29,769 nucleotides of DNA from Hypsibius dujardini (taxonomy: Eukaryota > Tardigrada > Eutardigrada > Parachela > Hypsibiidae): positions 1 through 29,769 of the forward strand of contig LRSR01010577.1 in NCBI GenBank assembly GCA_001579985.1, in the 5' to 3' direction. The notes under the pieces were generated by a model. The model worked only from the letters and a program-made list of their open reading frames with translations. It was not told the origin of the DNA and did no database searches. This document shows positions 12,487 through 23,030 of the stretch, piece after piece. Numbering within the stretch: position 1 is the first letter of the stretch; each line of letters opens with the position of its first letter. A program made the translations under genes and the position numbers.

Positions 12487-13716
12487 TCGCCGCAAAAATT
12501 CTACTAACCAGATCAGCTGATCCACAATCCATCCTACACAAAATTTATTATAGTAGTCTTGTAGCCAATACAAATTTTTTTAATTGGCGTTTTTCGAATT
12601 CAAAATGGTGCGCGAAATTAGTTCTGAAATTAGGGGACGCATTTTAGAGTTATACCACTTTTTGCTGTCTTCCCGAAAAATCCAGAAAAATCTGGCAGAA
12701 AAGGGATCAGTGTTTCGTATAAGACCATCCTTCGAGTCATCAAATCCGATGAGGAAGAAAACATCCCGTCAAAGAAGAAGATGAAAAACGTCAACAAACG
12801 GGGACTACCTTTTACCCGCTCCGACAACCTCATCAAACAAAACTCCAAATGTGTTGATACCCCCAATCCCCCCCATACAAGGTGAAATTTCCTGCAAGCT
12901 TGGAATCTCTACGGGCACTGTGTCGCGGGTGCTGAAGGAAGATCTTGGCCAGACGTACCATAAGAAGGCAACGACGCATGTCCTCACTCCGAAGCAAGCT
13001 CAGCAGCGTCTCGATCGCGGGCCTCACTTTCTCCGCTGTCTCAGCCGTCGAAAACTTCCCCGGATTGTCAGTATTGATGAGACGTAACTGGATCTGAATG
13101 AATTTATTGGAGAGCGGAATGGATGTTACGAATCACCGGATAAACCAGCCCCGAAAGAATGGAAGAAAAAGCCTCGTTCAGGATGGCCTGGAAAAGTGAT
13201 GGTCTTTAGGGAATCTCCTGGAATGGCCTGACGTCCCTCTATTTTGTCCCTCCGTAAGCCAAAATGAATAGCCAGATGTTCATCGATTTAATTCTTGAAC
13301 CCCTGTTTAAAAAGGACGTTTCGCGGCTTTATCCGGGGGAGGGAAAGAAAGTCATCCTCCACATGGACAGCGCCGGAGTTCACGTCAAGAATACGGTCGT
13401 CAAGTGGCTCCAAAATTGGGAAATAAAATTTATTACGAAGAAGGAATGGATGTCAAACTCGTCCGATTTGTCCCCGATGAATTACGGTGTACATTCAATT
13501 TTAAGAGGTGATGCAATAGGCGCAAGGCGAAGAATATGGCCGAACTGGTAGCAATCGCAAAACGGGAGTGGAAGAAGTTTGGTCTGGGACATTGTCGAAA
13601 CATCCTCAAAGCTTAGCCAAAACGAGTGAAAAGGATGATTGAGATGTCTGGCTATCAGATAGAAACTACTTTTTGAGTAAGTGTCGTTCTTTCTGGGTGA
13701 AATTAATTTTTGAAAC

Positions 13717-13744
13717 GTTGGGACAATGTAAATGGGGCGCACTG
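13717..13744 (-). repeat. Right terminal inverted repeat of Tc1/mariner element
   Basis: It is the exact inverted copy of the left end, followed by the second TA of the target duplication. Confidence 0.95.
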
Positions 13745-13746
13745 TA

Positions 13747-14253
13747 TTCCTTCTTCGTCTCCTGCTACTTCAGCATTCCTCTCATCTGCTTCCGTTGCTT
13801 CCAATGAACTAATTGGTTCATTGTACGACGTTTTACATCCTTTACTGTCTGTTAGGCGCAATGGTACCTTTCTGTGCTGAAGGAAATATTTATTTAAAAA
13901 TGGTAATCTTGGTAAAAATCTGTAATGCCATTCGCTAGTGTTCCTTCTCAGTCTCCCTTTTCCGGAAACGGGTGTGCGTTCACAATGTATTCCTGAATAT
14001 ACTACCGCTGACATACGCCATTGATTGGCCTCGATCCGACTTACATCGCACCAGAACCCTTACTGTATTCCTTCACATACCGGTAGTGTTAGATGCCAAA
14101 GTGCGCCGCGCATCTGCGCAACACCTTAGCCATTTGTTACTCATATCATTAGATATGTTTTTGACCTAATTTCAAGCTCCCGCAGCTTTCATTAAATCTA
14201 AAAGCTTTCCGATGGGCTCGGCCATTTAATAGTCTTAAGTTACACTCTACAAA
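13747..14253. other. Intergenic between transposon and second GPCR
   Basis: A minus-strand frame (14014-13703) reads into the transposon end and has no family motif. The right part should hold the promoter and leader of the GPCR at 14254. No other structure is seen. Confidence 0.5.
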
Positions 14254-15329
14254 ATGGCCGGTACCCCCAACCACATGACCGTCACACCCCACGTTACACT
14301 CACAGTCAGAAATATTACAGTATTTTTCTCCAGCAATTGTGACCTACCTCCATCGCAAAAATTCGCCCTGAACGGTCTGGGACTGATCATCTGCTCCGTC
14401 AGTGTCCTGTGCCATGCCTTTAACCTCTACATCTTCTGTCTTTGGTATCGAAAAGACCCTTTCCTTCTGTACCACATCTTTCTCGCGGTAGTGACTGCGT
14501 TACTGGCTGTCACAACTGCTGGTTTGCCCATTGCCCGGCACTGCACCTGGACCCCAATTGCAGCCATAATTGGAAGAGCAAGCCTCAACATTTCACTGGT
14601 CTGTAACCGCCTTACCTTGCTCATTACCCTGGCCATTAGTATTGACCGTTGGTTACCCGTTGAATCTCCCAGTACCGTCGTTTCATGTCCAAACGGACGG
14701 CTTTAACAGCCCTCGTGGTCTGCCTTTTAGTCGCCCTTGCAGTGACAGTTCCTATCGTGGTGGTGCCCGAAAACCTCGTCGTCTTCTGCAATCGACCCTT
14801 TGCGTTGAAATCCGAGCTGATCAGTGCCACGTTTGTGGTACTGCTGATTGCCTTTCAAGTCCGCATTCTTACCATCGCTGTATTGACAAAATTAAAACTG
14901 CTACGGGTTAGGATGACTCACCCCTTGTCTGCTGCGTCCCTTGCGGATTCGCTGCAGCAGTCTACCAACGCAGTGCGAACTGAGAGGGCGCTAATCGCCC
15001 ACATAGTCTGGAAAAAATTGATGGCTGGTATGGTAGTTGTGTTTATGTCAGGTTTTGCAAATATCTTCTACTTTTTGGAGGCTATCGGATTAGTCTCGAA
15101 CCTCTCACCGCTGGGCACATCGGTCAAGTTTTATTTGTCCATGGTGCTGTATGTCTATATACCGTTTGTGTACCTGCTGTTTTATCCGCCATTCCGGCAA
15201 GTGGTCGGGGAGCTGCTGACGCCGAACTGCCGTAAGTCCAGTGGCAACGACGGGCCGTTTGCTATCACAAATTCCAGTAGACACCCCGGAATGCATTCGG
15301 TTGATGTGGCCGTGGATGCACGAGTATAA
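14254..15329 (+). pseudogene. Rhodopsin-like GPCR with one frame break in loop 2
   Basis: This is a single-exon-like seven-helix receptor of about 358 residues. TM1 to TM3 lie in 14254-14706 and end in LAISIDRWLPVE, the family-A DRY equivalent (DRW). TM4 to TM7 lie in 14685-15329, starting near QYRRFMSKRTALTALVVC. TM7 reads VYIPFVYLLFYPPFR and lacks a standard NPxxY. N-glycosylation motif NIT is before TM1, and the tail is hydrophilic. The two parts are in different frames and switch between about 14662 and 14690, consistent with one missing base. No splice pair there explains it. Everything else is undamaged, so a recent loss or an assembly error are both plausible. Ligand unknown. It is not an obvious close duplicate of the receptor at 117-1921. 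Confidence 0.75.
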
Positions 15330-16242
15330 TGTTTCGTCACGATTCATCATTTGCATTCCTGATACACCGTACGATGAGTGAATTTCCTGGCAACCGAGGA
15401 CGGACTAACTGCACTACCCGTGCCGGGAGGAAAATGGGCTTTAATGGTCTTAATTAGCTTGAGTCTAATTATTTTACGCCGGGGTCGTTTTCTAAGACTG
15501 CATCTGCTTGCTGGCAAAAAAAAACCCGAAAAAACGTCGCCTGTCGACGGGAAAAAGGCTCATTTAAGAAAGTCGCTTAGCCAATTTGAGCTCAGAAAGA
15601 TTTGTTCTTTTCTAACACTTCTGTATGTTAAAATCAGAGCATAAGCCAAAAAATTATCCTGCACGTTTTTTTGGTTGCAAAGGCTGTGGGGAGCCACAGC
15701 AAATACGACCTTTTTTGTTATATGCTATCCCTGCAATTCCACAAATTAAATAAAAAATTTCATTAGTAAAAATATAGAAAATTGCTGCTCTGATGTGATG
15801 ATGTATACTCTCTTTAAAAAGATTTGCTCTAATTGTCTAGCTATTTTTAAAAGAATTTCTAAGAGAACGAGCTGAACTATTTGGCATTTTTCACAAAGCA
15901 ATTTCACGTAGAAAAAAATTCTGGCGAGGAACCACATTCAATTTAGGCTTTTGTCGGAAGTTATTTTGTCGAGAGTCTATTTTTAATAAAAATAATAGTT
16001 ATGGGCGTCATACTGTTTTAAATTAAAAACTTCAGAAAATAATAATGTTGCCACCATTATCCCATTTTAAAGGACTAAAAATTAAAAGCTCCCACCGCGA
16101 CCTCTCGAATTTCAGTAATTATTTTGGGGCAGTTAAACGACGTTGACTGACAGTTGTACTCGTAGTTCAGATTTGCAGAGATCATGTCGGCACAGCGGTC
16201 ATGGTTCCGCTTAACTTCAATAGGTATTTCAACGGTATTTCC
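15330..16242. other. Intergenic with one dispersed repeat copy
   Basis: The left part is the 3' flank of the GPCR; an 88-codon frame at 15378-15644 shows no motif and is probably chance. Position 15683-15774 holds a copy of a repeat also present at 25048-25147. The rest is AT-rich with no coding signal. Confidence 0.5.
15683..15774 (+). repeat. Dispersed repeat, copy 1
   Basis: It shares the order of blocks with 25048-25147: GYGGGGAGCCACAGCAAATAC, a T-rich middle, ATCCCTGCAATTCYACAA, then AATTTCATTARTRAAAA-like sequence, at roughly 80 percent identity by eye. It opens with a short hairpin, GCTGTGG and CCACAGC around a 4-nt loop. Confidence 0.7.
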
Positions 16243-16357
16243 TCAATACCGCTGCACTCACTGGAGCAGCACCAGTTTCTCTCAAAGTCAAGTTCAGGGC
16301 AGTCATGTAACTTGGCGACTTCGTAGTCTCGATAATGACACAAGCCATCTACAGGCC
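16243..16357 (-). pseudogene. Fragment of the protease Cys-rich exon
   Basis: Read on the minus strand from about 16349, the sequence gives LCHYRDYEVAKLHDCPELDF and then ERNWCC. This matches, at the same spacing, the end of the N-terminal domain exon of the protease at 10572-10854 (VCSYSGNEVARSNDC, then NFEGNWCC). Cysteines and the NWCC ending are conserved. Upstream of it on the minus strand stops appear at once, and no linker or catalytic exon follows. It is a third, exon-sized relic of this protease family in the window, either a degraded duplicate or a captured exon. Confidence 0.65.
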
Positions 16358-16908
16358 ATCTACTTGTCCATTAACTAACACGTGTGCACTTTAAAAAAAT
16401 TGCCAAAAATTTGATTTTGGTTATTTTGGTCCAGTTACTTCAAAACATATCAGTTCAAAACTTTTTACCCACGAAAACGTTTGTTTGGATGTTTTAAGCC
16501 CCATACTATTGGGCGGCAGCACTCTATCAGAATTTGATCTGGCTTAATTGAGCTGTTTTGGCATATTTTACTCCTGGCTAAAATTTATATCGCAAAACTA
16601 ATCCTCGCCAAGTTCAAGGTCGGCTGATTGGGATCGTTGGAGGCACTAATTAACTTTATATTAGGAGATTGGAAAGGTTAATTCAATGGAAAAATATTGC
16701 AGAACAAATAACGGCGAAAGTTGTAGTTTTGACCTTTCTCGAAAGAAATTTTGGTCGAAAACCTGTTGTATCGCAGCCAAATGTTGTCTTGAAATAGTCC
16801 ATGAGGTAGTCAGCGGATTTGTTGCCTGAGCCAAGATCAACGAGTCGAACACTTCCAAACCGGTTGGCATGAAAAAGTGTCAACCCCATACTTTGCCACT
16901 TTTAGTTG
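16358..16908. other. Intergenic, no clear gene
   Basis: Overlapping minus-strand frames of 68-69 codons (16661-16889) have no recognisable motif. The interval ends at the MITE described next. Confidence 0.5.
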
Positions 16909-16910
16909 TA

Positions 16911-17067
16911 CAGTCGGGGAAAAAGAGGTCGACGATGGGAGGGGGAGTCACACACAACAAAAACTGTGGTAGGCAGCAGCACAACAAGTAGGTTTGTCTT
17001 GGTTGGCGCACCAACTGTGCATAACGTCACAAGCCCCTCCTATTGTCGACCTCTTTTTCCCCGACTG
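16911..17067. mobile_element. 157-bp Tc1/mariner-type MITE
   Basis: Inverted ends of 34 bp (16911-16944 and 17034-17067), starting CAGTCGGGGAAAAAGAGG, differ at only two positions. TA flanks both sides (16909-16910 and 17068-17069). There is no coding capacity. The CAGT-type ends and TA duplication place it with non-autonomous Tc1/mariner elements. Its ends differ from those of both larger elements here, so a different transposase mobilised it. Confidence 0.93.
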
Positions 17068-17069
17068 TA

Positions 17070-18316
17070 CTTCTCCGTATAGCAGTGCGGGGTACTCAAT
17101 TGATCTTCCCAATTATTTTGACGAAATATTTTCGTAATATTTTTTAAAATATTATATTAATATAGATATTAATTGAAAAACATCGATATTTCCGCAACTG
17201 ATTTACTAATCAATATCCACTCACTAGCACGATGACGTTCGAGCGTCGGTGGTGTAAACATTTGATACTCATAGTTCTAGTAAAGTGCACACACATGTGT
17301 GTTTGTGACTGTCTAATTTTAACAGTCAGGTGTATACTGCGGGAGAAAGATCCCACGATTAAATCTACCATATGATCTTGCAATTAACTCTAAAACATGA
17401 ACGTGGCGAGGTTTAATACGCGTATTTCATTGATCGTCGTACACTTGATCATGTATTGGTTGTACCGTTGTAGGATCGATTAATTAATAAATATCATCAT
17501 TAATTCATGATCGGTAAGATTACTACAGTGTATTGACAAGAAAGAACACGGGACGCTATGTCTTAACGCCTCCAAACACTTTTTTTGTAGCTTCAGAAAT
17601 GTCAGAACGGAATTAGAAGCAATAAATATTAGGGTTTACGTGCAAAAACATTAAATTCAATCGCGGAAATTCACGGAAAGTTAGTACGGGGAACATCAAT
17701 GTCTCAATCTGTAGCTACATCTACATGACATTCATAGTGCTTCCAAGCACGGTACATACATCGAATAATTAATTTTGTCCGTTGGCCCAACTGCAACGGT
17801 TTTTGTTTTTTTGGCCTTCTCATAAATAGTTTAAGTTTATTCGTATCCTCCAGAAAATGACCTTTTGACGATGAAGGCATTTCAGTTATCTCTAATCAGA
17901 GTGATGTATATGGTTAGACGTAATTTTATATGTATGTTGACTTGATTGAAAATTGTGCTGGTTAGTTCTCGACGACATGCCTTGGAAAATATTGAAACAG
18001 TGCATTGAGCCTTTGTGTGCTAACCATAAAGCAAACATTAATGTTCTACAGGAGCATTTATCCCGTTCAAGGGCATCAGTGCTGGGCATTCGACAAGGAC
18101 TTCTCCGATACTCTGTTGTTCGACTATTTGACGAGATTGTCGAGAGGGAGGATGACTGACAATGCGACAGATAATAATTCAAATAGTTTAAAGTGCGCTT
18201 GCATTCAATGCTTGAGATTGGTTTGTCCTCATGTGTTCCCGGTCTAAAGTCAGTGTGCTCCACCTCGAAGTTCGAATCGTCTCGGCAACACTAAAACCAT
18301 TAGTGTATTGGTTAAC
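17070..18316. other. Intergenic upstream of the SNTX/GTPase gene
   Basis: AT-rich DNA with a hairpin-prone CACACACATGTGTGTTTGTG near 17289-17308. Overlapping frames on both strands at 17892-18263 have no family features. The right end should contain the promoter of the gene starting at 18317. Confidence 0.5.
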
Positions 18317-21300
18317 ATGAACCGGCTGCATCAAGCCGGTAAGTATTATCTCATACGGACTATAAATACAGGGGTCGTCATAAACATTTACTCAACTTTA
18401 AAAAATCACCAAAAAAAATTACGCAACGAATCTTTCTAATAATTTGGAGCATGATGGCCCTTGGCCTTGTGAATTGCCAAAACACGGTCGGGCCAAGATC
18501 GGAAGGCATTCTGAAACATTTCCATGGGAATTTTCGCCCACTCCTCTTTTGCAGCCTTCAGCATACCAGGCATTCCAGTGTTCTACCGTTTTGCGAGCTG
18601 GGATTTAAAATACCCATTCGCGAAAAACTCCATGGGGGACACTTCGGGCGAATTAGCCAGCCACTGCTCCTTCGTAAAATACTTGATACCGTGGGAATCG
18701 AGCCAGTCATAGACCGGTTTGGCGGTGTGGGAGCGAGCGCTGTCCATGTGGAGGATAACCTTCTTCGCGTCTCGTCCGTAGAGTTTAGGAACGTCCACGA
18801 GCATCATTGGACTGAGAATCTTTTCAATAAAATACGCAGCATTGACTTTAGCCTTCGGCTCGACCACGTAGAGCCGGGTCCCATTGTTGTGGTTTTTGAG
18901 GACGTTGGAGATAGTCTTCTGACAAACCTTGAGGTTCTCCTTTTTCAGCTCACTCAGAATGACACGGGAGGACCAGTTTAGGGAACCAAGAGCCAAAATA
19001 CGACCTTTAAGCTCCGGAGCAATTGGAGGATACATTTTGAAAAAAATTCACAAGTGTCGATTGTTTTTTATTTCTACACTAAATTGCGGTTCGAAAAAAA
19101 CTTGCAGGGAAGTAATCGGTTGCGCATAGTTACTACAATAACGATTCAAAGTTGAGTAAATGTTTATGACGAACCCTGTACATAAAACCAGACCAACATC
19201 ATCAACAGTGAGGATCCAGTATCTACTTCTCCAATTAGGTAGCATATTTGTATTATCCACAAAATCAAATCAGCATGCTGAAAACCTTCAATATTCAACA
19301 GCCGGTTCTAGGGGAGAAAAGTGAAGTAATTTTTTCTAATAGTAATTTTTCCCAATAATTTTTAACGATAGTGAATATTTTCAGGCCGGCAGGTTGAAGT
19401 TGGCGAATTATACGACTATTCGAAAGAACAAGTATACCGCAATAGTTTCGTCGATCAACCAATCATTGACACGAAAGAGGAAACTGTTACCAAAATGGAC
19501 ATAACTTTGATGGATGGCGATTCGATTCCGGACCACCTCAAGCCATGGAATTTGAATCGTAGTCAGCAAATGAGTCTTTTGAGCGGTCTTATGGATTCCC
19601 TTGAATGGGTCAGCAAAGATTCCCTTGAAGTCATTGGCCGACAAGCAGTCTTACACTGCTTGATGTTGACCAGATCCGATGAAATTGTGGAAGGCGAACT
19701 AGGCGACCTCATCGCAAACCAGGTCGACCTGCTCAGCAAAGACTACACGCACATTGTTTCGAAGGTAGTGTACGGCATTGAAGTTTTTATCCATGTTATG
19801 AAGCCATCTGAAACATCAGAAGATGCAGAAGAGGCCTTTGATGAATTGATGACGCAGCTCCAAGCCATCGTTGATGGTAGCCGGTCTCTGGTCGGTCAGG
19901 ATACGCTTACTGTCACTGTGTCGGGAGACATAGTGCTGAAAGAAGTGCCAAGCTCGTTTCAAGATTTAGCTGTTTTCTTGAAAAACCTACCCAACGTCAT
20001 GCTTGGCGAACGGTCAAAAGCCGTACCAAAGCTGTTCGTTCTTCATCCGCTTCACAGAACTGAGTCTTTTCACGTCGACTTGAGCATCACTGACCTCCAG
20101 ATTAACGAACCCATTGCCTGTTTGGAGCAATTTGTATGCATTAGTCGCAGGGTCGAACGAATGATCAAGGACACCATCGCATTAAAATTTCCCTGGGTTA
20201 AGAAAGACCTTGCGATAATTTTTGAACTACTGCAGAAACAGAAGAGAAACATGAAGCTGGACCTAGCCCTGCTGATAACTGACCATCGAACTCGACGCAT
20301 CAACGATGTACAATTGGCGGACTTCCTAACTGCATGTCGAGCGAAATACTTGGAGCAAGTTGTGCCGGGAAACTGGATAAGCCAAAAAGAAGCGGAAGTC
20401 GCACAACTGACGTCCTTTTCTAAGAGCCTGAAAGATTTTACATTCTTTCCCTCTTTGTCAGCTCTCAATCGTACCATTCAAAGCGACCTGTCTACAACGT
20501 ATTGTGGTCTTGAGCTAAACGTGAGCTCTTTCACCGATCCCCTAGTTCAGCGTTTGAACCGAAACAGACCAGGCAAATCCTACGCGGACTGCTTGAAAAA
20601 CAGTTGGTTCGGCAATGGGGATTCACAGATCCAGTATTACCGAAATCTGGTGGACTTGTTTGCGGACTTTGCGAAAACTGTTCCTGTTCGAGATTGGCTC
20701 TTCGTTGTGTACGTACTGCAAGATGATGAAATTTCGAAGAATGGCCTCGTGGGAGTACGGTATGACTTGGGCGAGAGATTTCAGTTTATTCCTCCGGGGA
20801 AGCCGCGAAAGCCAACCATAAAAAATCTGGCGGCAACTACCATCACTTTAAAGTGGTAACCGCCCGCCATTACTGATCCAATCACGCATTATTATGTCGC
20901 TTGGCAGAGCAGTGCCAGTTCTGGCTGGACGGAACTACAAACACATGGTGCCGTTACACAATCGGTGATTACTGGACTGCTGCCGAATACTGACTACAAA
21001 ATTAAGCTCGCTTCTGCTTCGGAAGAAATGGCTTCAGATTACGTGGAAATCCGGGGCTTTATCCGCACGCAGTTTAAAGGTACAGTGTATTGCACACGTG
21101 CTGCTGTAACTCCTTGCTAACGTGTAGTGTTGTAATTGTAGATGATTCTGATGTTGCGTTGATTGCTGAAGAATCGCAAACCCAACGGCAGCCTCAAGAG
21201 GAACCTAGCGTCCGCTCTAGACAAATTAAAGTTCTTACTGCTGAACCTATTCATACGTACGCAGAAAATCAAGCAGTTCCAGAGCATGGGATCAACAAAA

Positions 21301-23030
21301 TGCTGGAATTTCTCCTGCCAGGCAGTGTTGCGCAAAATGACCTTCTGCCCCAAACTCTTCTCGTAGCTCGCCAAGAAACTTTTCGAAACGAAAATTCGGA
21401 AATTTATCATTTTTTTCTTGGACCGAGACCGCCACCAGGACTTAAGGCTGAATATGTGGTGCTGATTCTTGGAGAAACGGGAGCGGGAAAAAGCACGTTA
21501 ATCAACGCTATGTTTAATGTGCTGTTCGGAATTCGTTGGGACGACAATGTTCGCTTCAGAATTGTCGATGAAGATGCGAAGGAAACTGGAACGAGTCGAA
21601 CGAAAGGCGTCGTCATCTATACGTGCTACAACCCATACAGCGAGCACTCTCCCGCATTGTTTACTATCATCGATACACCAGGCTTCAACGACACATCCGG
21701 CATCGAAACAGACGGTCACACGAAGGCGAAATTGCAAGAGCTGTTTTCTACCAAAGGTCCTGGCGGAATAAATCACATTCACGCGGTTGGGATAGTCGCA
21801 AAGAGCAATGAAACCAGAATAACATCTACCCAGCAGTATATTCTCAACTGTATATCATCGGTGTTCTCCAAGGACATTGAGAAAAATATTTTTCTTCTTT
21901 GCACATTTGCGGATAGCAAGAAACCGGAAATTCTGAAAACGGGTCGTGACTTTGCTGACAACTGGTTTGTTTTCAACAACAGCGCGCTCTTCCAGGAACG
22001 GGAGGAGGGCAACGTAATGCAAACATTCTTTTGGAGCATGGGGGAGTCCAGTGTCAACCGGTTTCTGGAGAAAGTCCGTTCGATTCCCCCGATAAGTACT
22101 GCACTGAGCGTGGAAGTCATGAAAGAGCGGAGGAGTTTGCAAGCAATTATAGACGGGTTGCGCCAGCGGATTCGCGAAGGTCTCGAAAAGATGCATGGAA
22201 TCAAAGAGATGCAAGCTGTGGTGGAGCGACATAAAGCCGACGTTAACAACAACAAAAACTTTACCGTAACCAGAAGTGTGCCACACACTATCAAAATACC
22301 ACTTATCGGTGTGCATGTTACACACTGCCTCACCTGCAACCATTCCTGCCACGTTAACTGCACAATTCCACTAGCAAGCAAGAAAAATCTATGTTGCGCA
22401 ATGGACGACAAGGACAACTGCAAAGTATGTCCGAAAAAGTGCTCATGGTTTCAACACGCCAATGTGGATCACAAGACTGAGGTTCAACAAGTTCAAGAAA
22501 CCATCACCATAGAAAAAATGAAGAAAGAATACGGAATAGCTGTTGATGCCCGAGATCAAGCCAGGGAATTACTGTACCGGATGGGTCTATTCCTCCGTGC
22601 AATTGGCGATCAAGTGACTCTGGACATTCGTCGTATGCAGGTTAGCATAGCTAGGATCGAGGAGCTTGCTCTAAGGCCCAACACGATGACATCCACCGAC
22701 TTTATTGATAAGCTCATTCAAATTGAAGAGGATCAGCACAAGTCAGGCTATAAAGAACGAGTCCACTCTCTGAGAATCTGCAAAGAAAGTGCAAAGGTGT
22801 ATGAAGGTGTCAAGGATGGAGATATGACCAAACTCGTGGGTGATGAAGATGAAAGATTCTTCAAGTTTCCGCCTCCAACTAACTACTTCAACTACACCCC
22901 GGCAGACTTCAGCCAGATTCGTGATTCTGCGAGCGTCGACAACCGAGAGCAGTCAGAAACGAGTAATCAGCACGATGGTCCATGGGCCCGCATTAAACAT
23001 GGTGTTCAACAGGTTTTTAGTCCGAAATAA
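18317..23030 (+). CDS. SNTX-FN3-GTPase-Cys-rich multidomain protein
   Basis: Exon 1 is 18317-18338 (MNRLHQA, donor G|GTAAGT). Exon 2 begins at 19385 with GRQVEVGELYDY, the diagnostic start of the stonustoxin/verrucotoxin-like (SNTX) fold, whose helical core continues to about 20780. A fibronectin type III domain follows (about 20790-21075; TITLKW, LLPNTDYKIKLASAS). Exon 3 is 21142-23030 with a P-loop GTPase (GETGAGKST at about 21472, DTPGF at about 21682, TFADSKKP), a Cys/His-rich block (HCLTCNHSCHVNC) and a coiled-coil-like C-terminus. SNTX-domain proteins are named after a fish toxin but are widespread non-venom cytoplasmic proteins, and nothing here suggests secretion. The coding frame appears broken about once, so this may be a decayed copy or two adjacent units. 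The first intron holds a mariner element. The cellular role is unknown; GTPases of this kind in animals are often immune-related. Confidence 0.75.
18369..19178 (-). mobile_element. Internally deleted Tc1/mariner element (DD37E-type) in intron 1
   Basis: The 810-bp element lies inside the first intron of the SNTX/GTPase gene, antisense to it. Its 31-bp terminal repeats (18369-18399 and 19148-19178, CAGGGKTCGTCATAAAC...) differ at one position and are flanked by TA (18367-18368, 19179-19180). It retains a 150-codon open frame (19035-18583): an N-terminal DNA-binding part with KTISNVLK, then YVVEPKAKVNAAYF, LHMDSARSH and SPEVSPMEFF. The segment that should carry the first catalytic Asp is missing, so an internal deletion has removed it while keeping the frame open. 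Second Asp to final Glu is 37 residues. It cannot transpose on its own, but its ends look usable by a related transposase. Confidence 0.92.
18583..19035 (-). CDS. Truncated mariner transposase, 150 residues
   Basis: This is the open frame within the 810-bp element. It starts MYPPIAPELKGRILALG (first helix-turn-helix), then CQKTISNVLKNHNNGTRLY at the deletion junction, then the C-terminal half of the catalytic domain (VILHMDSARSH, KYFTKEQWLANSPEVSPMEF). A full transposase of this family is about 340 residues, so about half is gone. It would bind the element ends but lack catalysis. Any role as a repressor of related elements is speculation. Confidence 0.8.
   Translation of the reverse strand: MYPPIAPELKGRILALGSLNWSSRVILSELKKENLKVCQKTISNVLKNHNNGTRLYVVEPKAKVNAAYFIEKILSPMMLVDVPKLYGRDAKKVILHMDSARSHTAKPVYDWLDSHGIKYFTKEQWLANSPEVSPMEFFANGYFKSQLAKR

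Larger units (their letters stand above)
12459..13744 (+). mobile_element. Tc1/mariner-family transposon, DD37-type, decayed
   Basis: The element is 1286 bp, bounded by perfect 28-bp terminal inverted repeats (12459-12486 and 13717-13744, beginning CAGTGCGCCCC) and flanked by TA at 12457-12458 and 13745-13746. Inside are remains of a plus-strand transposase: an N-terminal segment from ATG 12605 (MVREISSEIRGRILELY), a helix-turn-helix part (GISTGTVSRVLKEDLG), the first catalytic Asp in VSIDET (followed by a stop at 13085-13087), the second Asp in LHMDSAG, and a third position reading SDLSPMN. The spacing from second Asp to that Asn is 37 residues, as in maT-type elements, where Asp is expected. 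An in-frame TGA at 12782 and at least one frame change near 13210-13260 mean it makes no full transposase. Confidence 0.93.

Noticed and set aside
15378-15644. 88-codon plus-strand frame after the second GPCR
   Set aside because: No recognisable features; it follows directly in what should be the 3' flank.
17892-18263. Overlapping frames on both strands upstream of the SNTX/GTPase gene
   Set aside because: The first exon of that gene is identified at 18317 with matching phase, and these frames show no homology.
21779-22423. 214-codon antisense frame
   Set aside because: Lies wholly opposite the GTPase exon, so it is a shadow of that coding sequence.
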